Shown: positions 50,641-60,045 of the stretch, in pieces
How positions within the stretch are numbered: the first letter of the stretch is position 1
How the letters are laid out: each line of letters begins with the position of its first letter
Source of the DNA: Hermatobates lingyangjiaoensis
Lineage: Eukaryota > Arthropoda > Insecta > Hemiptera > Hermatobatidae
Assembly (NCBI GenBank): GCA_026182355.1
Contig: JAPFBL010000116.1
Location: forward strand, 310,001-374,000
Length of the DNA stretch: 64,000 nucleotides
Direction of reading: 5' to 3'
The notes under the pieces: model-generated
The model's database searches: none
What the model was told of the DNA's origin: nothing
The model's input: only the letters and a program-made list of their open reading frames with translations
Position numbers and translations under genes: made by a program

Positions 50641-53600
50641 GAAAAACAAGATTTGCACCCACCAAACGGTGGGTACCTATGTTAGGTAAAGTGATGCATC
50701 TACATAAGTCTAAAAAATTTGTGGGTATCTATGAAATTGTGATACACACCCACCCTCTACACACAAACACACAGGCACGCCACACACATCCGCAATGACA
50801 TTATCATTATAATTTATACCAGCATTACTAAACAGTAATTGTTCTCCATAAGATCAGCTAATGATCAGTATTTCTTAGTACGACACTCAGTCAATCCGTA
50901 TCTTTTAGTAGGACAACCAAGAAATCAGTACTATAGTCAAATAGCAATCAAAACTAGAGCGACGAGGTCTAATGATTTGACCTAATGACTAAAGACATTT
51001 ATTTCTAAGTTTTATTTCTATTTTATTTTATTTCTTAGTTTCATTTCTAAGTTTATTTTTAAATCATTTAGAAAATCGTCTGATAACTTCATTGATTTCT
51101 AATGGTATATGCAGTAGTTAAGAACCTCTAGGAGGACAGTCAAGCAGGTTTAATACTCTAGTATTCTAACAATTGAAACCTTATTAGAAGTACTCTCAAG
51201 TAGGGCAAACAGAAAAATATTAATACCTAATAAAGCAAACAGTCACTTTATTTTAAAATAAAAACAGAGTCACTTAAACTACTTGAAATTAACTTAAAAC
51301 ACAGTAAACAATTCATAATAGTGTCTAAGATCTCCCAACTAAAACAACTAATGTACGTATGTTAGAGTGACTCTCGAACTGATTTGACACTGACACCAAG
51401 TGTGACTGTGACACCAGACTAACTGTTGCAATTGACATCTCTTTGCCTCATTCCCGAATCTCTTCTTGTTATTTAAACCTTCATTTATGTATTTAATATA
51501 TAAAAACATTAATGATCGGAAATATGATCGTACTTCACAATTAAATGAGGAACTTACGAAGCAGAATGCTGCATCAATTACGAGTGCGAAAATTACAATT
51601 GTATATAGAAAACATGAATGTTAAAATGGAAATAATAAACATAAAATACTGGTTTCTATTTTACAATATATATATTTATATACTCATGACGGAATATAGG
51701 TGATGGGAAACTATTGGATGAAGCCGTTTATACAAAAGGAGAATACCTTAATTAAATAAATATACTTGTGTCTGTAATGGAGGATGGTTCAAGAGTTATA
51801 TTTAATGTTTACTTCTGTAACATTCAGCAGTGAAGTAAATTAACAACCCTCTGACCAAGTATTATCTCTGTCTGATAAAGCCTTCTACTTTTAAATTAAA
51901 CTCACTACTCATTTGCTTGACAGGCGACAACTTCTAATTTTATCATTCATTTACAAATTTACACATCATATGTGTTTTACGTCACTCGTAATATATCTCT
52001 GTTAATAAAAGTTTTTTATCTTTACATTCATAACGTACATTTTTTGTATAATACTTCTTTAAGAAAAATAAGAGTAGATTTGTAAGTTTTTACTTAGACT
52101 GTTATATTTCGTTTCAGTTAAATTGAATTCAATGATCAATAGTGTCTCGCTACGATTAATTGCTTCTGTAAACGATACATGTTTTGTTTGCATACTTCGA
52201 TTTAGATTGAAAACATTAGTTTTGGTTCAAAAATTTGGGTTTATTGGAACTTATGCTATTTTTTTTACATAAGTTATTCTTTAACGATCTAACTAAGTAA
52301 TTACATAATGGATTTTATATAAGTTATTTTCTAAAAATAAAATTTGAGGTAAATTTAGCCCGATATTAAATAGTGCATCTGAGCTGACGATATAATACGC
52401 TTTCGCTATCTTTTTATATACTACGAATAAGTTTTGTACCATTCTAGCGACATTAAATAAATCAGTGTTAATAACACCAGTAATAATAAAATTGTCATTT
52501 TTACATATCTATTGAATGCGTAAATTACTCTGAAAACTGTCTACAGACGTATTTGTGGAAAGTATGGACGATTTTTACATTAATGAGTAGGAATTATTGT
52601 GAGAAATAGGCATTCAACGACATTCTTGTCTTTCCACTAACAGAATTAAAAGGATTGAGAGAAACGAGAAAATATTCTCTTTAGCTTTGGGAGGTTTTAA
52701 CTACGAAACACAAGGAATCAAATTCAAGCTGAAAAACTTGTAGGGGAATGAAGACATGAGAAAACAAAATATTAGACAAAAAATCATGAATAAATATAAC
52801 TACCAAAACAAATAAACTTCATAAAAAAATAATAAATGGATAACGTTTACCAACTTAGTAAAACAAAGGAAGTAACTGACTAATAAACTTATTTAGAAAT
52901 GAATAAATGAACATCGTATAGAAACCAAGGAATTTAATAAAGCAAACATTCTTTCCACAATAGAAATTCACGGAGATAAATTTGTGCATAGTGAAAATGA
53001 TAAAATTCATTCTTCTACTGCAAAAAAGGGTGAAAAATGATTCTATATCCACGGAAGTTCTTCTAATGTTTTATACTTTTATTGCAGTAACTCACCAGTT
53101 GATTCTAAAAGGAATTTGATTAAAGGATATTGATATTATCTAATTGAGGGATTTAGTTTTGTCTCAAGTTGGTGCTGTCACTTAAGATTAAAATATTAAA
53201 ATCTACAAGATGAATGTGATTGTGGAATCATTCTTTATCAATAGGACAGTGTTAAAAACGGGTCAAATTGTTGGAGATGAACAGTATAAAACATTCCATT
53301 ACTTTTTCCTCTTTGAAAAAATAATCTGCTAATAGGAAGGGCTACAAAAAAGTTGTAGTGACATTAGTTGTTATCTACAGAGATATCACCAAAGCCCCAA
53401 CCACAGAGATATCGACAACAAATCTTTAAGGAAATTCAAAAAACAAAACTGAAATAAGTCTTGGTTATTCGACTTGTACAAATTGACCATATTCATATCG
53501 GACTGACCACATTTACATTAGATTTGACCCCATTGAATCCCTTTGTATTCTTAATGACAGCTTCCCATCAAATTCGTTAAGTTTATGAAATATATCCGAA

Positions 53601-54379
53601 CAAATGTGGACAAACAATTATGGACAAAAACAATTTGAAGTATTACCTCCATGCACTTAGCGACGTGTAAATCTTCAATGCGTACGGTAGAATTTTTTTA
53701 AAAAAAAATTACATCCATTTTTTGTTGTTTAATCACATTTTTTGTTTAATTAAAGTAAATAACATGAATGTATGGGATGAGCTCGCCGCTAGTGCAAGTG
53801 ATTTATTGAGAATGGAGAGTGAGGACGTGTAAGAAGTGTAGGTAAGCCGGTTTAATCAGGTTAGAAAGCTTGGGTTAGCACTAAAATCCTACCTAATCAC
53901 CTTCCTACTGCCAGACTGCACTTTGAATCTATTGCTTGGTCATTTACATTTAAATAATTATCACAGCCAAATCAAATTCATTTCCGTAAATTACATCAAA
54001 CTAACCTTACAACATATGCCAGCTTCAAATAGAAACAACTTTAAAAAGAATACAGTCATAGATACTAAAGTGATAACAAAATAAAAATAAGTAAAACACA
54101 ATTTACAGACAGTATTCACTTTGATAAGAAATAACCACGTTCCTCAGGAGAAGAAGTTCTTCCCAGATAAGAATTGGTTACACTGATATTCAACTAAAGT
54201 ACTGAAGTATTCATGTGCTACACAAATTGAAACCGTTGCTATGACGAATGTCGAAATAACGTAGTGTGTTTTTTGCCTAAAATTGTCTGTCTTCAATTCA
54301 CTTCGTTAGAACCATGTTTTTTTTTTCTATTCCCGTTATTTGATTTTAATGGAATATATACGAGTTCAAATAGAAAAGT
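50641..54379. other. Nearly four kilobases without a recognised gene
   Basis: AT-rich DNA, with an ACACAC-rich patch at about 50745-50795 and a TTTCTAAGTTT-type tandem at 51000-51060. A less AT-biased stretch lies at about 51360-51470. No frame supports a gene. Confidence 0.4.
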
Positions 54380-54384
54380 AGTAA

Positions 54385-54562
54385 CGCACAGAGTAAAGAA
54401 ACACACTTGTAGCTCAAATTTTCGGGGAATCCATCTTGAGTAGAAAAAGTGAGGGAGATCAAGCGCACTGTAGACGCAATCGCAAGAAACGTGCTTGGTC
54501 TCTCTTTCTCTTTTCTCCGGAACCCTGATTCTTCGAAAATTTGAGTTTTTAAGTGTTCTTCA
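54385..54562. repeat. Inverted pair of Penelope-type terminal motifs
   Basis: Minus strand at 54395-54445: ACTCAAGATGGATTCCCCG, AAAATTTGAGCTACAAGTGT. Plus strand at 54490-54562: CGTGCTTGGTCTCTCTTTCT, CTCCGGAACCCTGATTCTTC, GAAAATTTGAGTTTTTAAGT. The two are imperfect inverted copies, and the plus copy is clearly related to 35020-35090. Both keep CGAAAATTTGAG but have altered CTGAnGA boxes. Confidence 0.6.
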
Positions 54563-54752
54563 TTACTTCGGTAAAGATTTTTGATTTATGTATTATGTCC
54601 AGTTTCGATCGTCTTTCCATGTTTATAGTGAGTTCATAGTTGTGTTTAAGTTTATAGAATTCCGTCCTTCGGCGTGGGGAGATCTCTCTCACTTCGTCTT
54701 CTCTCCTAGTTTTCTCCTGATAACGAAAAACAGTTTGAAATATTGAATTCAT
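54549..54752 (-). pseudogene. Short charged ORF, possibly Penelope-like N-terminal region
   Basis: A minus-strand frame of about 67 codons reads RREDEVREISPRRRTEFYKL, HNYELTINMERRSKLDIIHK and SKIFTEVMKN. It is rich in Arg, Glu and Lys, as in helical N-terminal segments of PLE proteins. It is joined in opposite orientation to a PLE-type terminal motif, exactly as the coding-like block at 34802-34982 and its inverted arm are. I do not recognise a specific family in the sequence. It is most likely the 5' coding part of an element whose remainder is absent. Confidence 0.4.
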
Positions 54753-54872
54753 GAAGTGTTTATTTTATTTTTTTTCTGTTTCATATTTTGTGTCATTTAA
54801 AATTATATACATAAATAGTTCAATTTATTGAACTACATTTGTCAGTTTCGCATCGTATTTCCAACGAAAAAG

Positions 54873-54892
54873 TATATATATATATATATATA
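54873..54892. repeat. (TA)n tract, insertion target of the LTR element
   Basis: The alternating TA tract on the left side of the LTR retrotransposon. Together with 60046-60121 it forms the interrupted target microsatellite. The last four bases, TATA, equal the four bases following the right LTR, consistent with a 4-bp target duplication, although a simple repeat cannot prove it. Confidence 0.75.
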
Positions 54893-55081
54893 AGTAATGC
54901 CGGCCCGCGAGAGACGCCGGCCCGCGAGAGACTAGAGGGTTGAAGTCCGTATCAACATTGCCTCTCCTATAAACAGAAGGAGCTGACTAATAAACTCCAT
55001 TCTTGTCTTCAATCACGTGCGAGCTAGTTTATTTAAATTCCTTTTTCTAAAAACCTATTCATTACCCGGACACGCGTAACT
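54893..55081 (+). repeat. 5' long terminal repeat, 189 bp
   Basis: Starts AGTAATGCC and ends CGCGTAACT, a 3-bp inverted AGT/ACT terminus. It opens with a direct duplication of the 17-mer GCCGGCCCGCGAGAGAC (54899-54915 and 54916-54932), strikingly GC-rich for this genome. Identical to the 3' copy. The last base T is shared with the first base of the primer binding site, as happens in related elements. Confidence 0.95.
54968..54994 (+). promoter_or_regulatory. LTR promoter TATA box and polyadenylation signal
   Basis: TATAAA at 54968-54973 in the 5' LTR and AATAAA at 54989-54994, repeated in the 3' LTR at 59932-59937 and 59953-59958. Transcription would start about 25-30 bp after the TATA box, close to or beyond AATAAA, so which signal acts in which LTR is not certain. 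Confidence 0.5.
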
Positions 55082-55100
55082 GGTGCCGAAACCCGGGATC
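55081..55100 (+). other. Primer binding site for tRNA-Phe
   Basis: TGGTGCCGAAACCCGGGATC lies directly at the end of the 5' LTR. From general knowledge of metazoan tRNA-Phe(GAA), its 3' end is GATCCCGGGTTTCGGCACCA, the exact complement over 20 nt including the CCA. Minus-strand DNA synthesis would start from this tRNA. Confidence 0.9.
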
Positions 55101-55150
55101 ATTCGCCAACTGTTTAATAGTGTAGTGTTGTGTCCAGTGTAGAAACCAAC

Positions 55151-56344
55151 ATGACGAGTAAACAGACAACAGGAGCCGATGTTAGGCTCGCAGTGAAAAT
55201 AGAACAAGCGAGAGTAGCAAAAGCAGGGTACCTGATGAACCTATTAGATTCGATAAAGAGGTTCGAGGGTGATGCTCGAGAGTTGGACTTGTTCATAGAG
55301 AGAATGGACTCCATCAACGAGCAGTTAGTCACAACTCAACTAGACCCAGCTACAGACAAGAACATCAAGACCTACTTCCTCGCCAGGGTCAGCCTTACGG
55401 TGATGCTGGAGTTAGGACTTACGTTTTGTGCGGAGTGGAGTGCGGTGCGAGCAGCCCTTAAGGACAGATATGCTGGAGCCGCAAAGCCTGTAGCTAGAAG
55501 TGCGCTAAAAATTTTTGAAATGCGGAAGGAGAATGGTGAGACCTGCGCTGAGTTCGGGCGCAGATTGGGGGATGCGACAAGGAAATTAACTATGAAGATA
55601 AATGAAAAGTGCACAGACAGTCAAGAAGCGAAATGGAGAACGACGATATATGAAGAGATAGCCAGTGAAATTCTCCTCAAGGCAGCTCCAGAACGAGTGA
55701 GAATGGCCCTCCGTATCATGAAGCCCACTAGTCTCGAGGAGACAATTAATACCATCCGGGAGGAAGAAATGGACCGAGAAGATAACGGTGTTATATACAG
55801 AGGGAAGTCAGAAGGAGGATGGGCAGTTGTGACCAGGAGGAGAGTACCTCAGGATAGGCAATTCAGAGCAAGAGCCTATGAGGATCGAGGACAAGGGAGG
55901 TATTCACAGGAGAGGAAGCCACGGGGACGTTTTGAAGAGAGAAGATCTCAAGCCAGGAGGAACAGCTATGAGGCAGTGGGAGGCTACACGCGAAGAGAGA
56001 AGCCAGTAAGAAGAGGATGTTGGGAGTGTGGTGAACTCGGTCACTTCGCGCGAGAGTGTCCGTATTTATATCGCAAGGAGAGACCACGAACGAAACAGTA
56101 TAGACCAACACCAAGAGATGAGCCCATGGAAGTTAACACAACCCGGCGGGAGAAGATGTGGGGCAGGAGAAGACAAAAAGGGGAAGGCTCTTCAGAGGAC
56201 GGGAGCTCATCAGAGTCAACAGGGTCGGAGCAAGAGACATCGATAGAACGACACGAGCGCTGGTACGAGCGAGGGAAGTGGCCTTCACTGGAAGAGACTC
56301 GTGGTGGGAGGATCGCTATTCGAGAGAAGAGGAAGAAGGATTGA
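55151..56344 (+). CDS. gag: Gag polyprotein of the LTR retrotransposon
   Basis: Structural protein that forms the virus-like particle and packages the element RNA. The first ATG of the frame is at 55151, giving 397 residues; the open frame begins slightly earlier, but without an ATG. The N-terminal two thirds is helical and charged (FEGDARELDLFIERMDSINE, later WSAVRAALKDRYAG), resembling the capsid region of gypsy-type Gag. An Arg-rich linker follows. A single CCHC zinc knuckle, CWECGELGHFAREC, lies at about residues 290-303 (56018-56059). After it come further Arg/Glu/Ser-rich sequences. The frame ends with TGA at 56342-56344, and Pol continues in the same frame. The sequence appears intact, with no frameshift. 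Confidence 0.9.
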   Translation: MTSKQTTGADVRLAVKIEQARVAKAGYLMNLLDSIKRFEGDARELDLFIERMDSINEQLVTTQLDPATDKNIKTYFLARVSLTVMLELGLTFCAEWSAVRAALKDRYAGAAKPVARSALKIFEMRKENGETCAEFGRRLGDATRKLTMKINEKCTDSQEAKWRTTIYEEIASEILLKAAPERVRMALRIMKPTSLEETINTIREEEMDREDNGVIYRGKSEGGWAVVTRRRVPQDRQFRARAYEDRGQGRYSQERKPRGRFEERRSQARRNSYEAVGGYTRREKPVRRGCWECGELGHFARECPYLYRKERPRTKQYRPTPRDEPMEVNTTRREKMWGRRRQKGEGSSEDGSSSESTGSEQETSIERHERWYERGKWPSLEETRGGRIAIREKRKKD

Positions 56345-59300
56345 AGGTTAGGCGAGAGGTATATAGGCGAGCAACAGAGGGATAGCATAAGAGGTAAGCT
56401 CCCTATATTTTTTTTTCCCAAATGGAAGACTAAGTGTTTGGTAGATACAGGGTCAGATAGCACAATTATGGACAATGAAGTGGCAAAAAGGATGGACAAT
56501 TATTCAGGGCTGACACCGTGCAACTGCACCTTGGTCACCATGGCAGGAAGGAAGAGCCTGGTAGGCGAATTACAGGTAGAGATGGGAGAATTAATAGGAG
56601 AGACCTTGGAGATGAAAGTGCATGTGACCCACTTAGAGACCCAGAAATATGGAGTTATTCTAGGGTGCGACTTTTTGGAGAGAATCAATGCAAAACCTGA
56701 GTGTAAAAGAGGGAAGTGGGACATTAAACTAGGAAAAAGGAAATACTTCGTGGAAGGGAGAGTTAAACCAGGGAAGAGAATAACGGTAAACTGTGGAAAA
56801 GTGATACCAGGAGAACATCAGGTGAGTGAATTAATGAAAGAATTTGAAAAAGTATTCTATAGTGAAGGACAGAGGTTATCAGCTACAGGTAGGGTCAAAC
56901 ACCAAATAGAACTCCCTGAAGGTACAGTTGTTTACGTGAAACCTAGAAGGTACCCACACCAATTGAAAAAGATAATGCAGGAGCAAATAAAGGAAATGCT
57001 GGACCAGGGCATAATACAGAGGTCTAAGTCGCAATTTTCGAGCCCTATTTGGCTGGTCCCGAAAAAGGTCGAGGAGGGTAAACCCCCTAAATACCGGTTG
57101 GTAGTAGATTTTAGAGAGTTAAATAAGTACACTAAGCTTGAAAGATACCCTCTGCCAAGGATAGAAGACATACTCGACCATATGGCAGGAGCAACTGTAT
57201 TCAGTACCTTCGACCTCAAGGCCGGGTATCACCAGATTAGGATGCACCCGAGAGATGTCGAGAAGACGGCCTTTACGTTCGATAGAGGCCACTTCGAATT
57301 TTTGAGGATGCCCTTTGGCCTAAAGAATGCGCCTTCCACGTTCCAACGCCTCATGGATGAACTGCTTGAAGGACTGGGAGAAGACTTTACGCAAATCTAC
57401 ATGGATGACATCATAGTGTTCAGTAAGTCAATAGAAGAGCATAAGGAACATGTTACAAGGGTGCTGAAAAGAATAAGGGACTTTGGCTTAAAGGTAGCGA
57501 TGGATAAAACCCGCTTATATCAAAAAGAGGTTAGATTTATGGGGCACCTTATCTCAGGTGAAGGAGTAAGACCCGACCCTAAGAAGGTTGAAGCAATAGA
57601 TCGATTACCCTATCCAAAGGGACCCAAAGACATCAGGGCTTTTCTAGGTATGATAGGTTTCTACAGAAGGTACGTAAAGGACTTTGCAGCAATCACGAAC
57701 CCCTTGACGGACAGTTTAAAGAAAGGAAAGAAGTTTATACAAACAGAAGATCTAAGAGAAGCAGTGGAGCAGTGTAAGAAGGCGTTGCGGGGCCCGCTGT
57801 TGCTCCAATTTCCTGACCTAAACAAACCATTCATTGTAATGACAGATGCCAGTCAAGAAGCTATCGGGGGAGTCTTGATGCAGGAAACTATCCAGGGAGA
57901 GCGACCAATAGCCTACGCCAGCAGAAAATTATCACCAGCAGAAAAAAGGTATAGCACAATAGAAAGGGAAATGTTAGGCATAGTGTGGACTGTAGAACAT
58001 TTCCGACCCTACCTTTTTGCGGCTGAGTTCACTATTAGAACAGATCATAGGCCCCTAATGTGGATCGGGAATTTAAAGGAGACGTCAGCCCGGATAGCAA
58101 AGTGGAAAGAAAGGATAGCTGCATACAACTTCAGGGTCCAGCACGTAAAGGGCGTTGATAATGAAGTAGCCGACTGTTTGTCCAGAAACGTCAACGTCAT
58201 TACGAGAAGTAGTACGAGAGAGCCAAGTACCTCCAGGGACGTGCGAGAGTTCTTCGCCAACGGGACACCAGACGAAGATGAAGACCAAGAACAACGAAAT
58301 GGACCGGAAGCTGAGATTAGTCAGGATATAATAAACAACAAGAGAAATCAAATAATTATAAAAGACGACACAGAAGAAATAATAAACACCCAATTGCACA
58401 AATATGGCCACTTAAAAATAAATATTATTACAGGAGGAACGAAAGCGAACAACGAACAATTAAGTACAGTCATAAACCAACTAACAGTGCCAGGAAAGGT
58501 ATACCATTTCTTTATAGAATCACAAGAACTTGAAAATAGACTACTCCGACTAATTCAGGAAAGAGAGCTGAGACAAGGAGCTCATTTCATAATCTGTAAG
58601 AACCAGGTAGAAACGGTAGAAGACGAAGAGCAGCAGAAAGAGGTCATCCTAAATTATCACAGGGGAAAAACCAACCATCGTGGTGTCACAGAGACCCTTA
58701 AACATCTACAGAGGTCGCATTACTGGCTCCAAATGGGCAAGAGGATAGCCCAAGTGATAAAGGACTGTGAAATATGCAAAAGGAGGAAGTATGAAAGAGT
58801 ACCACTTGTACCTCCATTATTACAAAGTCAGACGCCCGAGGGACCCTTTGAGGAGCTAGAAATTGATATATTTACATACGACGGAAACAAATATTTAACA
58901 ACAATAGATAGACTAACGAAGTTAGCCTCAGCATGGCCACTAACAAGTAAATCAAGTGAAAGTACAGAAGAGGCATTGCTGTCGTATTTGGCCACGTTTG
59001 ACTGCCCGAGAACGATCTATATGGACAGAGGGCGAGAGTTCAACAACGTTAAAATAAAAACCCTGTTAAAAGAATTCAATATAAACCCCCATTGGTGTAC
59101 ACCGGGTCATCCAAGGTCCCACGGAGCAATAGAGAGACTACATAACACTCTAACGGAACACTTGCAGTTATTGGCTGATGCAAAAAACATAAAGGGTCAT
59201 GTGGCAATGGCCAGAGCGGTCCTAGCATACAACAGTAGTATTCACTCGACCACAGAGGCAACACCATTTGAATTGCGGAAAAAGGAAGCGGATCCACAAA

Positions 59301-59599
59301 GGTTACATAATAGAGTCAAAGCAGCAAAAGAAAGATGGACCAAGCAATATAATCAAAGGAAAGCAGAAGAAACAGTAGGGTTGATACAAAAAGGGGACTT
59401 CGTATATAAACTAAATAGGCAGAAGCGAAGGAAATCGGACCCGAGATACGTAGGGCCATACGAAGTACTCGCAACGTTACCACGGTACAGAGCACAGATA
59501 TGGAGGATAGGAACGGACACCCTGAAACAAGAAATAGTTCATTTTCAGGAACTGCGACGGGTGAGAAGGAAAGTCCCACCAATGGTGCGAACGATATAG
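56345..59599 (+). CDS. pol: Pol polyprotein: protease, RT, RNase H, integrase
   Basis: Open from the codon after the Gag TGA to a stop at 59597-59599, in the same frame as Gag, so it would be made by UGA readthrough. No ATG precedes the protease. Visible domains: aspartic protease LVDTGSDSTIMD (56438 on), with the companion VILGCDFL; reverse transcriptase with FSTFDLKAGYHQI and YMDDIIVFS (57398 on); RNase H with VMTDASQEAIGG (57836 on), Glu in TIEREM, RTDHRPL and DNEVADCLS; integrase with an HHCC zinc finger (about 58655-58785, ending CEICKRRK); and catalytic core Asp 58865, Asp 59024, Glu 59132, the last two 35 residues apart. A GPY/F-type module (RYVGPYEVL, near 59450) closes the protein. 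All catalytic residues are present. No env or chromodomain follows. The alternative to readthrough is a nonsense mutation in a once fused ORF. Confidence 0.95.
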   Translation, partial: RLGERYIGEQQRDSIRGKLPIFFFPKWKTKCLVDTGSDSTIMDNEVAKRMDNYSGLTPCNCTLVTMAGRKSLVGELQVEMGELIGETLEMKVHVTHLETQKYGVILGCDFLERINAKPECKRGKWDIKLGKRKYFVEGRVKPGKRITVNCGKVIPGEHQVSELMKEFEKVFYSEGQRLSATGRVKHQIELPEGTVVYVKPRRYPHQLKKIMQEQIKEMLDQGIIQRSKSQFSSPIWLVPKKVEEGKPPKYRLVVDFRELNKYTKLERYPLPRIEDILDHMAGATVFSTFDLKAGYHQIRMHPRDVEKTAFTFDRGHFEFLRMPFGLKNAPSTFQRLMDELLEGLGEDFTQIYMDDIIVFSKSIEEHKEHVTRVLKRIRDFGLKVAMDKTRLYQKEVRFMGHLISGEGVRPDPKKVEAIDRLPYPKGPKDIRAFLGMIGFYRRYVKDFAAITNPLTDSLKKGKKFIQTEDLREAVEQCKKALRGPLLLQFPDLNKPFIVMTDASQEAIGGVLMQETIQGERPIAYASRKLSPAEKRYSTIEREMLGIVWTVEHFRPYLFAAEFTIRTDHRPLMWIGNLKETSARIAKWKERIAAYNFRVQHVKGVDNEVADCLSRNVNVITRSSTREPSTSRDVREFFANGTPDEDEDQEQRNGPEAEISQDIINNKRNQIIIKDDTEEIINTQLHKYGHLKINIITGGTKANNEQLSTVINQLTVPGKVYHFFIESQELENRLLRLIQERELRQGAHFIICKNQVETVEDEEQQKEVILNYHRGKTNHRGVTETLKHLQRSHYWLQMGKRIAQVIKDCEICKRRKYERVPLVPPLLQSQTPEGPFEELEIDIFTYDGNKYLTTIDRLTKLASAWPLTSKSSESTEEALLSYLATFDCPRTIYMDRGREFNNVKIKTLLKEFNINPHWCTPGHPRSHGAIERLHNTLTEHLQLLADAKNIKGHVAMARAVLAYNSSIHSTTEATPFELRKKEADPQRLHNRVKAAKERWTKQYNQRKAEETVGLIQKGDFVYKLNRQKRRKSDPRYVGPYEVLATLPRYRAQIWRIGTDTLKQEIVHFQELRRVRRKVPPMVRTI

Positions 59600-59840
59600 T
59601 GTAGTTATGTGTGTTTACCTTTGTTAATTTTGTTATTTTTGTTTTGTACAAATAATCATAGAAGTTCATCTTTTGTTATTTCTGTAATTTCTATAAACAA
59701 TGTTAATTCAGTTACTTGTGTGGACGTCATTTTATTTTTGAATGTTAAAACATTATATTCATTTCTTATGTTTAGAGTCAAGTTTTGTTTTGTTATTTTA
59801 TGATATAACTCAGACACTTGTACGGAGAGCATTGTTGATA
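59600..59840 (+). other. 3' untranslated region of the LTR retrotransposon
   Basis: T-rich noncoding stretch between the Pol stop and the polypurine tract. A 64-codon frame inside it has no ATG at its start, no signal peptide plus ectodomain structure, and is far too short for an envelope gene. Confidence 0.8.
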
Positions 59841-59856
59841 AGGACTGGGAGGGGGC
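59841..59856 (+). other. Polypurine tract
   Basis: AGGACTGGGAGGGGGC lies immediately before the AGT of the 3' LTR. The purine run GGGAGGGGG is the expected primer for plus-strand DNA synthesis after RNase H cleavage. Confidence 0.85.
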
Positions 59857-60045
59857 AGTAATGCCGGCCCGCGAGAGACGCCGGCCCGCGAGAGACTAGA
59901 GGGTTGAAGTCCGTATCAACATTGCCTCTCCTATAAACAGAAGGAGCTGACTAATAAACTCCATTCTTGTCTTCAATCACGTGCGAGCTAGTTTATTTAA
60001 ATTCCTTTTTCTAAAAACCTATTCATTACCCGGACACGCGTAACT
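59857..60045 (+). repeat. 3' long terminal repeat, 189 bp
   Basis: Identical to the 5' LTR over its full length as far as can be read by eye, including the 17-bp duplication. It is followed by TATA, matching the bases before the 5' LTR. Confidence 0.95.

Larger units (their letters stand above)
54893..60045 (+). mobile_element. Complete Ty3/gypsy-type LTR retrotransposon
   Basis: All parts are present in order: LTR, primer binding site, Gag, Pol (protease, RT, RNase H, integrase), polypurine tract, LTR. The order RT-RNase H-integrase and the integrase type place it in the Ty3/gypsy (Metaviridae-like) group. LTR ends AGT...ACT and insertion in a TA tract with a 4-bp duplication recall the errantivirus/gypsy branch of arthropods, but there is no env. 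The two LTRs are identical over 189 bp by eye, so the insertion is young. The single UGA between Gag and Pol is discussed under the Pol entry. Base composition is clearly less AT-rich than the host sequence. Confidence 0.95.

Noticed and set aside
55372..59669. Many antisense frames opposite gag and pol
   Set aside because: All are shadows of the coding frame; none has a domain of its own.
59609..59803. Possible env remnant downstream of pol
   Set aside because: Only 64 codons, no ATG at the start, T-rich hydrophobic composition by chance, and the polypurine tract follows closely.
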